From contig PZJY01000001.1 in the NCBI GenBank assembly GCA_031472005.1, positions 4,092,001 through 4,156,000 on the forward strand: a stretch of 64,000 bases of DNA, in the 5' to 3' direction. The DNA is from Tetracladium setigerum. Taxonomy: Eukaryota > Ascomycota > Leotiomycetes > Helotiales. Position numbers and translations under genes: made by a program. Positions 1 through 11,726 of the stretch are shown here, piece by piece (the stretch's first letter is position 1; each line of letters begins with the position of its first letter). Under the pieces are notes generated by a model. The model was not told the DNA's origin. It worked only from the letters and a program-made list of their open reading frames with translations, and did not search any database.

Positions 1-3000
1 TGAAAATGTCGACAAGAGATGATACGGAGTATAAATGACCAATATTCAAAATCCCCATGCAGAGAGAGCTACGAGAGTGAGTGTCAAAACACACTCGAGT
101 TGGCGTAATTACTGCATTATTATCAACAATTCGAAAACCGCCACCCTCCTGAAATCAGATCAAAGAAATTCAAATGAATGACCCAGACAGAAAAAGATCA
201 GTTAAGCAGTCGAGTCTAAACTTTTCCCAGGAGATCGTAATTGCTAAGTTTGAAGAAGGAAGGTATCACGAATAAACATTATGGGCGCCGGGAATGAAAA
301 AATCGACGAGGGTGAAGATATAGGATCCCCGCATGAAGAAAGAAGAGTGCATCTCATTCGTGTCTACCGAAAAAATTAAGTAAGTCACTTTGAGTGATGA
401 TGATGATGGATGCCGCGTATATTTGAATCACTAGATATTTACATTGAATTAGGAAATTATTTTGACGGTGAGAAGTTTGAATTCGACAAATGAGGTCAAA
501 CCTCCCCTCCCCCTTCTGCGTTATCCGTTGCGAAATGTTTTCGTGTTTGTAATCTTTAGCTGCCCTTCACTCAATCAATTTGGGCGATCTATAGAAATAG
601 AAAACAAACCTTTCACGCTTAATTTCTGGTCCGCGAAGTTGAAATTGGTCCGCCATCTAAATGTTTATGCTATTCGGGGGAACGATTACCACCATGGGTT
701 GATATGGCTTGGGCTCTGCTCCTTTAGCGAGGCTCTCGTTGTGTCGCGCCATTGCGACAATAGAAGCGTGGAGAGACGTGTGTTCTTGATCTCTCATCCA
801 TGTGCACGCTGCCATGGGTTAGTTTTGGGTCCAGTGACATACCGAGCGAGCAGTTGGGCATAGAGGTAGGTGTAGCTGGCTCTCTGGATCCTTCTTGAGA
901 TTTTAAGTAATAAAAGTCTATAAATTATAATATAGCTATAACGATCCGAAATACAAAACTATTATTGAAATGAAACTACCAACTCGACCACCCAGAAAAC
1001 AGTCGACTCCAATACCTCCTCTCGAACAGATCAAATGACAATCGGCTGATCCGCTGATCGTCTCGGTAATGATCTTGTCAATGACCTTGCGAATTTTGTG
1101 TTTGATAAACGGGCAATACTGGTAAAGAGCACTAAAATAATTGAACCAGCCTTGCGGTCTTCCGGAGACTATGTGTCGGTAAAATTGATTTTAAAAGACG
1201 TGAGATGTGCGAAGGTGAGGATGTCAGAAATCAAGGAGGGCACGTTGAGAACGAAAATGGAAGTCCCCAAATCTACAGAATGACAGCATTTGCCCAACCC
1301 AGGCGAGATATCCAATCAACAATAAAGAATCTTAAACGCTTCAGCCTGGTGTCGAGGGTATTTTGGTCGGCTGCGAGTAATTTGGTTTGGGCTAGACACT
1401 TCCGAATCATCAGATGTCAGCCCCCTTGCTTGTGGAATGTGGAGGGGATTGGGTAGATCTTTGCTTGTGTATGCCACCCAGTTAGATACCAGAATAAATT
1501 TAGAGCCTCACAAGCTCAGAGGTGTTTAGATTTGACTCACCAGTTCACAAGAATGACTTTGACAGCTCAAATATTCAAGCCAGCCGGGGCAGACCATCCA
1601 CCAGGAAAGCATCGATATTGTCCACACACTCGATCCAAAGAGCTAGGTAGGATCCAGCTGGAGCCAAAAAGAAAGGAGTCTTTCTAGTCGGTGAAGTGAA
1701 TGTGCAGAAGCTGAAAAGGGAGCTCAATAGGCCAGCATCCAACCTGTCATGGGCTGCAAGATGAATCTTGCCTGCCTACCTTTTCCACCGCTGCCTGTAA
1801 TGACACAAGGCTAGGGGTAGAACTAGAATATTTATAGATCTTATTTGGATAAGAACGCACGACGGATAGCGAATGATTGAAGAAGAGCTTACCGGACGTA
1901 GGTAGACATATCTAGGAATCTTTCAGCACTGTGCACTCGCTCCAGTAAACAGCGTCACTCTAACACGGTAAAAACCGAAAGCCGAAGATCCGAGAAAACT
2001 GGCTCTTATTTCGTGTGATAGTGTTGCAAGTTGAAGGTTTAGTTGGCTTTCTTCCGATTTCCCTTTCAAACCTTGCTTGTCGAAATTCCACCGAGTCCGC
2101 CCTCACCCCACCATATCCCTGAAATTTTCACAAATACATGAATTTAACTGATCACTCGACCATTATTAATGAGCTTCAAATCGAAAAAAGTGGTGATGTT
2201 GGTACTCGGCAGACAAAATGTTGGTGAAGTTTCTACGTGTGGTGGTGGGATCACAGCCTCGAAGTGGCCACAGAAGTGGCCGCATGAGATTTCAAGCCGA
2301 TTGTGAGCAATAATAGTATTGGGAAATCAGGAATTCGGCCTTGCGAAAATCGGATTAAAGCAGCGGATAATTTGTCGTCATTGGTCATTTTCCGATTTTG
2401 AAATCGCTCGACTGAGTCGTAGAAATCAGTAATGGTGAGGGAGGGGCTCATGGTTCGTTGGCCTCCTCTTCCTCTTACTTTTTGGCATCTAAAATTGAGC
2501 GACATCCACGAAAGTTTGCTTACAAAAATGATCATCCAGGTCTGCTACTTGTAACTATTCATTTTTTGATCCAGGTAAGGAAAGACCAGCTTTTGAATTT
2601 GGAAAAATAATTGCGGTGCAGAGCTCATGTTGATATTGCAAAATGTAACGCTAAAACTTTCGCAGATTAATTTACAACGCCAACAAGAATGCCACAAAAT
2701 GTGACGCTTAAACTTTCGCAGATAAATTTACAACGCCAACGAGAAAACCATAAGAATAGCTGCGATTGTTTGCACGGCTGTCTATGAGGTATGAGCTCAA
2801 AATTTCGAGTTCATTGGTTCTAGAAGGGCATTTGATATGCATCGGTATACCCGACGGTAACTTTGACCAGTTGCAGGAGTACATTCAGCCGCTCTTGTAA
2901 AACGATCGCTATCAAGATATCTGATGCAAGTGACCACTGTGAGGCTCTCGAAGTCTCCCATATGGTTACATGAGGATATGTCAAGATGCAAACTTGTAGA

Positions 3001-4628
3001 CATGGACAAATTGACGCACTGGTTTCAAGAACTAGATGCAGAAAGGATGCAAGGAAGAATAGCCCGGTCATCATGGACTTCTGATAGGGTGCCGTCTCCA
3101 AACTCGATAAAAGTAATACAGAGAGAAGAGAGCGCACATGCCAATATCGACATCTTTCGCCGTCCAATGGTGTTGTGGAATTATGATTTTTGAGTGAAGT
3201 TTCTTCTTGTGAAAGAAACGAAGTGCAATTGGATGTACCATGGATAGGGCTGAAGTTTTATTCTGCCAGGCTTCAGTCTTCAATGTGCAACTTGCGTCAG
3301 ATCGTATCGATGTTTGAAGATGTCCCCGGTCAGAAAGTCCGTACGCGGCGTGCAACTCGGCTACCAATGACAGCTCCAAGTTGCTCCAAGTCCCAAAGAA
3401 CATTCCTCCCATGCCTTCCAGACGTCTTGACTTGCATTTGAAGAAATTAAGTCCCAGAAAATATGATTGGCTCCGGCGGCTGAGAGCTGACAGGAAGCTG
3501 AAATAGAAGATGATGAAACTGACGCGCTCAACTTAAAATGGACATCAACTAGATACATGGAGAATAAACTATCTCCAAATACCATCATTCACAGTCTAAG
3601 AACAGCCTTGTGTTTTCGGTGAAGAAGTTCTCTTCTGATCTGGCATTCGCAAATTTTGTGTTGGGTTTCTCACCTCGATGCCTGCGCCTCGATTTCCAAC
3701 CACGGCAGATGGAAGTTGATTTCGGGATGTAACAAACACTCACACAATCTGCGGGACGTCTTGAGTTTGTCATGTTGGTGATGATAGAGCGGATGATGCC
3801 GTGTGATAATGTGATTCGGACGAGTTCACCGCTTCGAGGACATACTTCGAATCCTCTATGGTCTGGATTGGTGCAGCCTAGTGGAAATATCTGCGATATA
3901 TTCATCTCTAAAAACACTAATAGCCGCTCCTGTCGTCATCCCAACAATTGCTTTGGCAGAGAAATAGTCCGGATCTTGGAGAAATGGGTAGAAGAGACCG
4001 GATACCGATGCCTGGCGCAAGTTGGCTGATGGTGTTGTCGATGGGGAAGACGGTCGAGATTTGGGTCGCCGCAATGAAATTCAGCTTGGAGCAGAGCCTT
4101 GCCAAGAAAGTGTGCCTTTGGCGAATCCCCAGCGGCCGTTGACCTTTCCTCTTTCTCTCTCGACAACCACAACCCCAACTCTCCACCAACCCCAATGCCC
4201 CGATAGCCAACCCTTTTCCAACTGTCCATTCAATCGAATCCTTTCTGTATTCCTTGCGCCCCATGCGGACATTTTGCTGCATCTTCAAAATTCCTACCAA
4301 CCCTCCCCTTGCCTGAACCCCTCCCCCTCCACCAGCTTGCCGTCCAGAAGCGGTGTTGAAGACTATAACTTCATATATGATGCCTTGAATACAAATCCAG
4401 CCGGCCCTTTAGGGGACCTTCTCGCCTGTTTCTCTGACCTTTCACAGACCTGTTAAGCGCTGTGGGCAAAGGGGAAGCCTGCTATCGTTGCAATTACAAC
4501 GATGATGATTCTTTGATACTGACTTGCAGTACGGATTCCAATAGTTGCTTCTGACTAACATCTAGAGATATAAACCAGCGTAGTGCCACCATGTATTCAA
4601 TCATCATTCAACCAGCCTTCTCATCTCC
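1..4628. other. Gene-poor region with eroded ORFs
   Basis: No reading frame here carries a domain I recognise, and the longest frames (up to 144 codons) overlap each other on both strands. Around 3585-4300 on the minus strand, several overlapping frames of 70-127 codons have somewhat protein-like composition but need frame changes to be joined. They may be an eroded gene, but I cannot name a family. A 56-bp duplication lies at 2639-2746 and is listed separately. The last few hundred bases are probably the promoter and leader of the gene starting at 4629. Confidence 0.5.
2639..2746. repeat. Imperfect 56-bp tandem duplication
   Basis: Two adjacent copies (about 2639-2690 and 2695-2746) share the blocks AACTTTCGCAGAT and TTTACAACGCCAAC. 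They differ by a few substitutions and one small indel. The period is 56 bp. No coding frame uses it. Confidence 0.8.
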
Positions 4629-6020
4629 ATGTCTTCGCCAATCTTGAGCTTCAGCAAGCTCTCTCTTACAACTAAGATGGAGGCACCTCGCACACCACAT
4701 AGAAGAGGATTAGACAAGGGAAAAGCCAGGGCCTTGCCAGAAAACGATTCGTCGGAATCAGACTCCGAGGAGGAATCCAGTTCGGAAGATGAAGACGACT
4801 ATGATGTGGAAAGCGTTCTCGGAGCTCACTCAAATGAGCACATCTTAGCACTCGATCATTGCCGACAACACAATTCCACCTACGCCTTTCAAATCGCCGA
4901 TGCCGAGGTGCACAGATGTGGTATTCGCATCAACGAAACGGAAGCTAGCCCTACCTGTTCCTGTGATGAGGAGGGGGTGTGCAGACATGTCAAATGGTTT
5001 CTCAGTAGACTTGCTGGAATGCGGAAAGAGAACAGCTCAGCAAGTCCCCATAAGCTCATTTCCGACAAAGGGTTGAAGACCGTCTGTAACGAACTCGATT
5101 GGGAGCTGAGAGAGGGACCTGACTCTGATCCTGAGGAAACCCATTGGAATATCCGCAAAGAAGATTATGCTGTTTCAGCTCCAGAAACCCGACGATCATC
5201 CACCGAGCGTGTGCGAGTGGTTCGAGAGATATTGGCAACTTTCACACCTCATCACATAGAGGAATACCGAACCGACATTTTCGACTCGTCCAATGACTTT
5301 GCCGTAAAAAATATTCATGTCCCCAATGACTTGGAAGCAACCATTGCTCGCCTACTCATCGTCAACGACGACATCTTCGGACAATTCAGAACGCTCGTCA
5401 AACCCGACCTATGCGCTTCCGACTTCTTCAAGAAAATGGCGGCAGAAGCGCAACGTACTTGTGCCCTTCTAGACACTTACTGCGAAACCGGTCCCACCAA
5501 AGACGGCGAACATCACGATCTCATCTGGTGTGCCAAAACCCTCACCGACATCGTCAACTCGATCCAGCTCAACGTATCCGAGCGCTCACCACTCCGTCCG
5601 TCCTCGCGCGAAGACGCAGCCAAAGCCCTCGTCTCCATCCTACGCATGGTAGTAAAACAACGCAACCACGATGTCTACCAAAACCTCAAATGGCCGCGCC
5701 GCCGCATCCACGGTGAACCTCAAATCGACCGCAACTTGTACCAGCGTCTCATTGGATCCACGGCTAAGGCGAATCCCGCCGGCGGGAATTTTGTCCTCAA
5801 GGCGCTGCAAGACCTGCCCGAAGCGAGCATCTTCATCGAGGATTTGGAGGAGGTCTATGATCTGCTGAAGACGGTGGGCTGGTCGGCTCCTCAGGCCTAC
5901 TTGGATAAGCTGGAAAACCTGATCACGCAGTTGCGCGGTGGGAATGGCCCGAGTCCGGATTCGTCTACGGGCAAGAGACCTGCCAGCTCGATCGAACGGA
6001 ACGTCAAGAGGATGAAGTGA
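4629..6020 (+). CDS. SWIM-like zinc-binding protein of unknown function
   Basis: A single uninterrupted frame encodes 463 residues. Residues about 36-58 are a strongly acidic Ser/Glu/Asp stretch. At residues about 110-120 the spacing CSCDEEGVCRH (CxC-x5-CxH) resembles the metal-binding core of SWIM zinc fingers, which bind DNA or proteins in other families, although the spacer is slightly shorter than usual. The rest looks helical and has no named domain. The tail is basic (ends KRMK), compatible with nuclear location. Met1 is chosen as start, but Met17 (a better match to the basic N terminus MEAPRTPHRRG) is an alternative. Gene identity is secure as a real CDS from its length and composition. 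The SWIM call is inference from one motif. Confidence 0.75.
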   Translation: MSSPILSFSKLSLTTKMEAPRTPHRRGLDKGKARALPENDSSESDSEEESSSEDEDDYDVESVLGAHSNEHILALDHCRQHNSTYAFQIADAEVHRCGIRINETEASPTCSCDEEGVCRHVKWFLSRLAGMRKENSSASPHKLISDKGLKTVCNELDWELREGPDSDPEETHWNIRKEDYAVSAPETRRSSTERVRVVREILATFTPHHIEEYRTDIFDSSNDFAVKNIHVPNDLEATIARLLIVNDDIFGQFRTLVKPDLCASDFFKKMAAEAQRTCALLDTYCETGPTKDGEHHDLIWCAKTLTDIVNSIQLNVSERSPLRPSSREDAAKALVSILRMVVKQRNHDVYQNLKWPRRRIHGEPQIDRNLYQRLIGSTAKANPAGGNFVLKALQDLPEASIFIEDLEEVYDLLKTVGWSAPQAYLDKLENLITQLRGGNGPSPDSSTGKRPASSIERNVKRMK

Positions 6021-6842
6021 CCTGAAAGAATGTTGAATACAGTACGAATTTTTCGTTCCTGGTGAACATGATTGGCCATGCTAGCTACATAGTCAAACAA
6101 ACAGGGTTGGAACAAATGGGTTTATTTTCTTGGCTTTTTACTCATTTCGTCCCTTTTCTTCAGGGCATGTCCTTTTTCGTTGTTGTCGCCGCGGGCTAGC
6201 TGATCTCGATCTCATCTCTATCAATCTGACCCTTATACTCTCTTTTTTCATCTTGCTTTTTGCTACAATTTTTCCTGTCGCTATTCTTTTTCATCTTTTT
6301 TCCTCCCTCATAGATTTTGTTCGTTCGTTCGTTTCGAATCTGGATGGATAGAATCCATACAATACATACATATCATTCTCTTCTCAGTAGACTCTTCAAA
6401 TTGACAACGTTTTCAATTCTCAAAAGTGATGATCGTGTATCTCCTACCAAGTCTTACAATTTTGTTCAATATTGAATATATTAACTTAAAATCTCCTATA
6501 GTTTTTGTAGTATTTAGCTCAGGGATGCAAGTTCAATTACATCATAGAGTATGTCAAATCAACACTTCCAAATTGAACGATTACGTGATAATTGAGAAAG
6601 TTGTTATATATCATTTGATTTTCCACAGGATAACGTGTCTATATGTATTTGTATCTCTCCATCCATACCACACCAAAATATTTCCATGCCCCTCTCCCAC
6701 TGAAATTTAAAAGCACATCCATCAACCAACTCCCTCTACTCCATCGTACACAACACAATACACTGTAAAAAACAAAACAAAACAAAAAGCACACATATCT
6801 TATACAACCCCCGCCCCCTCCTACCCCTCTCTCTCTACAAAA
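6021..6842. other. Convergent 3' intergenic region
   Basis: This is the AT-rich spacer between the plus-strand gene ending at 6020 and the minus-strand gene ending at 6843. It should hold both 3' UTRs. I see T-rich and A-rich tracts (for example the AAAACAAAACAAAACAAAAA-like run near 6767-6788) but no gene or RNA. Confidence 0.6.
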
Positions 6843-9021
6843 TCACCCACCCCTCAAATTCCCATCCTTAAACCCGCCATACTCCCTCCCCTCCCACTCC
6901 CCAAAGCAGGCCTCCTCATACATAGCCTCCTCCGTCTTCCCCACCATCTTACTCAAGAACTCACCAATCTCACACCACCCATCCACTCTCTCCTCACATT
7001 CTGGATGTGGTATCGTTCGTTGATTGAGGATGAAATGTAGATATGTTGTCGCCGTTGTCGTCGTCTCGTCTTCTTCTTTAGACTTCTCCTTTTTCACATA
7101 TTCCCTCGTCTGCGGATGCACAGGCCACGGCGTCTTAATAATCTCAATATCCAACCTCGCAGCAAACGGCTCCAAACTCGCCACCTTCAACGACCTCTTC
7201 TCCATACTCGTCGGACTCAAAAACTCCCTAAACTGCGTAAATCCAAACGCAGTCAAGATACTCATGATATTCGTATCATGCGAGAAATCAAAATAGAGCG
7301 TTTGGTTTAATGGGAAGGTCTCGAGGCTGCCGTCGAGCGTGGTGTTGATCTGGCTGTTGTTGTAGGTGGGGAGTGTGTGGTTTTGGAGACGTGCGATGGT
7401 TTCTTGCACGTAGCCGATGCCGACGGCGCGGCCGGTGGGGGAGGAGAAGGCGGATGAGCCGGAGAAGTAGAGATCTTGGGCGTATTCGAAGGATTGCCAT
7501 TCCGAGTGGGTGAAGAGGGTGCAAAATTGGGAAAAGCCGTATGCGACCTGTGTGGTGGGAAGGAAAGAGAAAGTGTTAGTGCTGTATGTACTGTACACAC
7601 TGCATACTAGGACACCGGGAGGTACCATATTGAAGTGTCAGGAGGAGGGGACTTACGGTTTCATATGGACATAAAGTCTGCGCAGCATATGTATCATCAA
7701 CGGTCCAGTCAAAGTCTTTAATCAAAGCTTGAAGCCGCTCAGTGGCATCTTTGAGATAAATACCAACCCATTCCTCCGAAGCGTTTTTGCCGCCACTGTT
7801 CCGCCAGGTGTTGGAATTGGGGCAGTTGTCGTAGCCGGCTAGCGAGTTGTTGAAGCCGTTTGACTCGATGATGAGTTCGAGCGTGGCATTGTTGGGCCAT
7901 TCGAGGCCGAAGAATCCTGCCATGAAATATTCCGCGCTCTAATGCGATTCTCCTCGTTAACATATATATCGGTATGTATGCTTATCAGAGAGGACGGAAG
8001 GGAGAAGACAAACCTTCAACATACGATCCTGCGTCGTCGTTCTAGCGATAATCTTACTGTTTGGATTATAAAGTTGACCATACTGATAATAATGCAACAC
8101 TCCACTATCAAACAACTCCTGTCGACCCTTCGGCACCAAGATCTCAGCACCAAGCTCATACTTCCACTCATTCAAGAACGACAGCGCTCCAGAAGCAGTG
8201 AATTTGCCTTTCGCGGCTGCCATCTTGTCCCCAAAAACTTGAACGTTGGAGTTGGAAGTTGGATATCTAGATCCATGACGAGAAAGCATCTGTACGCTCA
8301 ACAATCAGCTCCAAATCACATACACACACACATACATATGCATACTAAAAAACTGCATACGTCCAACCCTTCACAAAAAACTTCAAAACAATTTTAAGAA
8401 ATCAAAGTAGAAAAAAGGAAACCCTACCTGAACGCCTACAATCTCCGCCCCCCCTATCAACGGCCACTCCCTCACCCCGAACCCCTCCGGATTAGGATGA
8501 TACGGACTCAAATGCCCCATCAAATGAAAAATACTCTCCGCGCCCTCCTCCTCCCCTCCCACAACCGGCACAGCCGTCTCCAACGGCTCATTCGGAACAT
8601 AACTCCTCGTCTTCTCCCAGCCCACGGGATTCGTAGCTGCTAAAAACGGGGCCTTTCCCGTTGCCGTGGGACCGGGCCATAATTCCGGTGAGGTTTGGAA
8701 GTACTGTGGGACTTTTGTTGCGTCGCCGTTGGTGGGAGCGTGAGAATGTGAGTTGGGGATGGGGGAGGTGTGTTCGAGTGTTAGTGCTACGACGCGTGTG
8801 AAGAGGAAGGAGTAGGATGTGTAGAGGAGGATGAGGGCGATGGTCGTGAGGAGGGCTTTACGGATCATAGAGGCTTTTTTGGAGCGGGAGAAGAGGAGGT
8901 TGTCGATGTTGAGGTTTGCGGAGGGAGGGAGTTGGGGGAGTGGTAGTTGGGGGAGAGGTTTGTGGGCGAGGGATTGTAAGTCTCGTGTTTGGGAGGTCAT
9001 CATGGTTGAGGGGTCGCCCAT
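6843..9021 (-). CDS. Membrane-anchored histidine acid phosphatase (phytase-like)
   Basis: The gene has four exons on the minus strand: 9021-8428, 8289-8014, 7938-7657 and 7547-6843. All introns are phase 0 with GT/AG ends, giving 618 residues. Residues about 55-75 form one hydrophobic segment after a basic patch, so a type II signal anchor is likely, followed by a Pro-rich stalk. Exon 2 opens with the histidine acid phosphatase signature LSRHGSRYP (catalytic His about 203). Exon 4 carries the partner motif FSHDTNI (His-Asp about 474-475). The family hydrolyses phosphomonoesters, including phytate, by a phospho-histidine intermediate. Several N-x-S/T sites fit a secreted or vacuolar lumenal catalytic domain. 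Substrate cannot be told from sequence. Fungal phytases are usually secreted without such a long N-terminal cytosolic extension, so this is probably a vacuolar/Golgi or cell-surface relative. Confidence 0.88.
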
Positions 9022-9806
9022 CTTTTAGGACGAGGTCCTGGGTTGGAGGCTGTTAATGGGTCATGTAATGGTAATGACTGTGTGAGATGAGTGAGGGATT
9101 AGAGTTGTGAGATGTGGATTGAGAGAGTGGATGAGAGGTTGATGGTTGTGAGATTGAGGTTGAAGGGGTTGAGGGATGATCACAATGCCAAGCTTTAGTG
9201 GTTTAGGCCAATGACAGGTCGTTATTAAAAAGGTGTTTAGCCAGAACCTCGAAGTCAACAGGCAGTCTTTAAATTTCAAAGAGGTGCAATTGACAATGCA
9301 GATTCTACAAATATAACCTATCAAATGGTAAACAGTTCCCTTGCCAAATACTTTACAAATTCTATAGCCTCATTAGTAGTTTATACAGAGGAAGAATCCT
9401 CGGAATAAGCCTCCTCTCTGAACCACAACAGAAAACTAATCCGTCAGTATACACATATCACTACCAAGTCTTGCTCTATGCTTGAAGATATTCTTTCTTT
9501 CTTATCTTAAATTTCAGCTGACTTCCTAAATTTTATATCTACAACTAGATCAAGTCATTATGTTTTGTCCACTACTGAATGCATGCAGTTCCATTTTCAT
9601 CTCCTCTCCACCTTTATTTCTCATCATCATCTTCTCCTCCTCCATCTTTTCTCCCAAAAATGCCCACCCAATGTAAAACGCCATCTCCAGAATGTATATG
9701 CATTTGCAACGCTCAAACCAAACGAGTGATATGCAGTTCCCACCTCACCAAGAAAATAAAAACAACATATTCACAAGAAACTCTTTACACTCCTCCATCT
9801 CACATC
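9022..9806. other. Promoter/intergenic spacer
   Basis: The spacer separates the start of the acid phosphatase (9021, minus) from the stop of the GT23-like gene (9807, minus). It should include the phosphatase promoter and the GT23 3' UTR. Small plus-strand frames at 9579-10061 are antisense shadows extending from the GT23 exon. Nothing else is evident. Confidence 0.55.
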
Positions 9807-11726
9807 TCATACTCCAGACTTCACGTCTCCCAGACCTACCTTACCAATCAATCCCCTCCACCCAAAATCCCCATCTACATTCCTCCACCACCCCTTTACC
9901 ACCGCTTCATCCCAGCCCATCATCACCGCCAGTATTCTACAGCCCAAACTACTCACAGTGCAAACAATCCTATCAGCACCCTCACCCAACACCGCCAAGT
10001 CCATCAAATACGCTCTTCCCACCAACTCTCTCAGTCGCAGTGCCTCCTCAGTAGGCGGTAATTTCGTATTTGGTTTCTCAATCGCAGTTAATGACTTCGC
10101 GCCCAGAGACCAGAACATACCCGCGAAGAACCCACCTTCCCAACCGACGGGATCATCGACGAATTTGCGGGGACTTGGTTTTGGTTTTGGAGGGACGGCG
10201 GCGTTGGAGGATGCGAGGCGGATTTTCTCTTGGGCGGGTAGGGTGTGTGCGAATTCCGGGGAGGAATAGACGTCTGGATCGTCGGAGGCGACGACGAAGA
10301 GGGATTTCATCTCGGCCATCATGTCTTCGCCGCCTTCAGGCCCAGTGGTGTTGAAAGCGGCGTACATCTGTTCTCTCGCTTCATCAAGATATACATCCAA
10401 GGGGACGTAGCTGTCTTTGTACTGGAATTCATAGGGGCGGCGATCGCCATGGCGGACGTGGATTCCAATGACCAGACCGCGTCCCATGTCATTTTCCATT
10501 TGGGTTTTGGCGTTGAGTTCCATGGTACGTTTGTGCACATAGATTTCGTCTTCAGGTTTGAGGATGAAAAGGGCCTTGTAGCCCACGTGAGCGAGGCCAA
10601 ATATATTTTCTTGACGAAACACGTTCATTTTTTTAGGGTCTTCATAGTGGTCGTTGAAGGCGCCGCCGAAAGTGTGAGAAGCTGTTGCGGCCGAGACGAC
10701 AAGGTGGCGAGCGTGGTGTGGACAAGGGAGCATTTCATGGCGGGGTGGTGGTCTGCAGTTCGGGAGCTTTGGAGGTTTGAAGTAGCTGGTGTATTTTCCG
10801 TACGCCCTATTCAAATTAGTCAAAGAATACATTTAAAAGAGAAAGATATAGTACCATCTGGAGTCATCAATGAAGAACTCCCTCCCCTCTTTCTTCGCCA
10901 AACCATAAGCAGTCCACAATTGCAATAAAGTTTTCCCCAACCCAGCGTCTGAAGTTTCCAGCACAAAAGTCATCGTCCTCTCGCAAACAGCCGCAGTAAT
11001 CAAATCGGTCTTAACCTCCCCAATTAAAGACCCATCCTGTCCAGCCTTCATACTCGTCTTGCCCTTCGGTCCTGGTAGAAGTCCATGAGATTCCGCTTCG
11101 GCCACATCCATAAAGTTCTGATCTACGTGGTAATAATCGTAATGCGCCGCATGCTCAATAGAGATATGTTTATGCAACTCCGCTACATGCTTCGAAACTT
11201 CCATATTCTGCTGGCAAATATTGGCATATTCCCCTGGTTGCAATGGAAAACTATATGACGGCGGAATCGACACTGTCCATTTCGAATGACCTCGCTTGTC
11301 TATTATCATAACAGGTGTAGGGAAATCTGGGAGTTCGGACTCCCCTACCATCTCATACTGATCTCCCGAACCTGTAGCCCACCCCACCTTCCTCACATTC
11401 CTTCCCCTCCCAAGCATCGCAAATCCATAATATAATATCGTCAATACGCCTGCCACCCATAGAAACCCTCTAAAGTATTTCCTCGGCTTGTGTGTAGGTA
11501 TCGGTTTGCCATGTCGAGGTACGAGGGCAGGTAGACTGGGCGATGGTGGGGGAGAGGCTATGAGGTGATGGAAGCTGAAACGGGAGGATGTGGAAGAGAG
11601 GGGCCCTCTGTCTTCTTTGTTGTAGGCTGTTCCTCCTCTGCGAAGACTTAGCCTGGGTGAGTTTTGTGCGGAGAGGAGCATATTGTGTGGGTATTTCGAG
11701 GCCGTGAGGTTGAGTGTTGGAGGCAT
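9807..11726 (-). CDS. GT23-type fucosyltransferase-like Golgi protein
   Basis: There are two exons, 11726-10855 and 10806-9807. A 48-nt intron (10807-10854) splits the Trp codon of DDSRW and contains a CTAAT branch site. The product is 623 residues. The first true ATG in frame is at 11726, because the frame upstream opens with TTG. Residues about 88-105 are a single transmembrane segment after a basic stretch, typical of a type II Golgi glycosyltransferase. The C-terminal half shows IGIHVRHGD and DRIVCTVSSLGCR, which match in order the nucleotide-sugar site and the CTxSSxxCR motif of alpha-1,6-fucosyltransferases (GT23, FUT8/NodZ). GLGKTLLQLWTAYGLA precedes them as in that family. The acceptor is unknown. 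A related GDP-sugar family (O-fucosyltransferase-like) is the alternative. Confidence 0.72.

Noticed and set aside
462..863. 133-codon plus-strand frame near the window start
   Set aside because: No recognisable domain, atypical composition and no splice support.
10245..10928. 227-codon plus-strand frame over the GT23-like gene
   Set aside because: It reads across both exons and the intron of the minus-strand gene, which has recognised motifs.
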